Shown: positions 62,291-64,000 of the stretch, piece after piece | Layout of the letters: each line of letters begins with the position of its first letter | How positions within the stretch are numbered: the stretch's first letter is position 1 | NCBI GenBank assembly: GCA_036583965.1 | Contig: JAZBQD010000017.1 | Coordinates: forward strand, 24,028,385-24,092,384 | DNA from: Prunella strophiata | Taxonomy: Eukaryota; Chordata; Aves; Passeriformes; Prunellidae | DNA length: 64,000 nt | Direction: 5' to 3' | Program-made: the position numbers and the translations under genes | Notes under the pieces: generated by a model | What the model saw: only the letters and a program-made list of their open reading frames with translations | What the model was told of the DNA's origin: nothing | The model's database searches: none

Positions 62291-64000
62291 AGTATCCAGA
62301 CATTGTTCTCTTATGTCATATCTCCATCTGCACATGCCTCTCAAAAAATCAGATATGACAAGCCTAGGAATGGAAACCTTTTATGTGGAAACATCTGCTC
62401 ATTTGAACAATACTAGTTATGTCATGAGTTCTGGTGATGCAGTTCCACTGCAGGAGAATGTTTTAATATTTTAGAGACTATGTTTCTCATCACTGTCAAA
62501 TAAAACACTCCCTTTTTTCAATCAGGATGGCAAGCTGTTCAGAGTAAAGGCATAGTTGAGAGGTACAATAGAAAATCAGGCACCTAAAAAGTCTATGTAA
62601 AGTATTATTTTCTTCTGAAAAATATATTTGGTTACATAGTACATAATTAATTAGTACTCACTAGAAAAATTAAACTGAAATGAAAATGGTGAAGGATATA
62701 TATTTTTTTTTTTGGTAACATGTGTGATTCTTTCTCACCTATAAACATTCATTTAAGCTTATTCTGAAAATTACTATGGATTACTAGTGCAGGAGAGGGA
62801 TCAGATGATGGAAAATTCCAACACAAATCAGCACCAAAACAGACTACACCTTTGACCAAAGTTTAATGGTAATCTTGCATGGGTGATCAAGAAAGCAATA
62901 ATGAACATTAAGGATACGATCTTGGATTAAAAAAATTGAGTATTTTTGCACTTTCAGATGGAATGAAGTCATATTTCTCTTCTTAAAAATCTGAAATTCA
63001 AGATTCTAAATGGTGAATTAAAGCTTACAATAAGTGATTTTTTTTCATGCATCTCTGATCTTATCTTTGACTTTTATTTGGTGCAATTGATATGTATGTT
63101 AAATACCTGTATGAAAATACATCACGTGAAACAATTAGCAGTGCATGAATTGAGTTAATTTCTTTCTCTTTAAAGACATTTTGAGTAAATTACTACTCAG
63201 AAATGAGAAACAAACTAGTGAATTCAGTATTTTATGCTATGACTAGGAAGGTTATCTAATCAAAAATCTCACTGAGCATCAGATTTTTACAGGAGGTCAA
63301 GAGGATAATGTAGAAAGTTTTTTACAGTAGAATGAATTCTAATTTTTTAAAGAAATTGAATTTTCCAAATTCCATGAGGAAGCTGTCATACATGTATGGT
63401 TGAATGCACTAATATGCCTTCCATTATCTGTATAATCTCTGATTAACAACATGTTTTATAATGACATAACTCCAGTATGATAACTGATGAGGAAAAGCAG
63501 TCATTGCCTGAGATTAAACAAATAAACAAACAAATCCTGTAATGAAGACAACAATTAGATTCAGTGCTTTTCGATGTTTTCTTAAACATCAAAAGAGTGT
63601 GGTTCTTTCCTGTTTGTTGTTCTTTTTCTCTTTATTTAATGTATAAATTAAATGGTTTCAGGGTTGAGGGGATACAGTCTTTACATGTCTGTTAGAACAC
63701 TTAGTCATTGTACAGTTGGAAGCTGCTAATTCATGAAGCAGTTCTTGAATAAGAACTCTTAAAAACATGTAATTTAATATAAAGAGCAAAGACAATATGG
63801 CAATCCCTTGGCACATTGTGCCCTTCTTACAATGGGGAAATACACTAATATAATCCAGATGCGGTTAACTCTGACAGTGTTACTTAAATCATGCTATTCA
63901 AACAAAAAGTTGTTTCTTTTTAATAAAGGCCACAGTTACAGTTAAAAAAAAAATCAGTTTATTAGTGTATTTTATTAGAGTACATTATTTTAGAGTAATT
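62291..64000. other. unique AT-rich sequence, no gene seen
   Basis: No ORF of interest and no recognised repeat to the end of the window. Confidence 0.5.

Noticed and set aside
1..64000. tRNA, rRNA, snoRNA or CRISPR features
   Set aside because: No A/B-box tRNA pattern, rRNA core sequence, or regularly spaced repeat-spacer array was found by reading; a covariance-model search was not possible.

Overview
The window is noncoding vertebrate nuclear DNA, most likely from a bird and plausibly a songbird. It is AT-rich with few CpGs. All recognisable LINE copies are CR1, with the 3' ends typical of birds. Two endogenous-retrovirus solo LTRs resemble families I know from passerine genomes. Long purine hexamer microsatellites, (AAAAAG)n, recur. 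I see no bacterial-style gene packing, no complete protein-coding gene, no rRNA or tRNA, and no CRISPR array. The bird assignment comes from CR1 and LTR resemblance recalled by eye, not from a database search.

Layout. 0-11 kb: an (AAAAAG)n tract (304-525), a CR1 3'-end scrap (1632-1840, minus), a 375-bp solo LTR (3985-4359) with a 5-bp target duplication, a CR1 endonuclease-region fragment (5511-5940, plus), a possible LTR remnant (about 7518-7840), a second purine tract (8601-8938) and a CR1 tail (10164-10998, plus). 11-21 kb: mostly unique DNA, with an A/C-rich tract and a perfect 42-bp tandem duplication near 17.6-17.9 kb. 21.1-21.6 kb: a 500-N assembly gap that begins inside a CT-rich tract.

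21.6-39 kb: unique DNA with a CR1 scrap at 22.4 kb, a CpG-enriched island at 24.88-25.53 kb bounded by good splice signals, a six-run G-quadruplex motif at 32.37 kb (minus strand), and a 498-bp solo LTR (32778-33275) with a 5-bp target duplication. 39-45 kb: the longest (AAAAAG)n tract (39165-39546), then three CR1 fragments in mixed orientation (40996-42130 minus, 43225-43690 plus, 43790-44700 minus). 45-59 kb: almost featureless unique DNA. 59.1-60.2 kb: three minus-strand CR1 segments. 62.1-62.3 kb: a possible older LINE remnant.

No genes act together here; the window reads as intergenic DNA or a long intron. The most interesting non-repeat item is the 24.88-25.53 kb island, where two putative exons join in a compatible reading phase into a short ORF of about 107 codons that I do not recognise. 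I found no convincing new biological system. Several AT-rich stretches could be conserved regulatory DNA, but only alignment to other genomes could show that.
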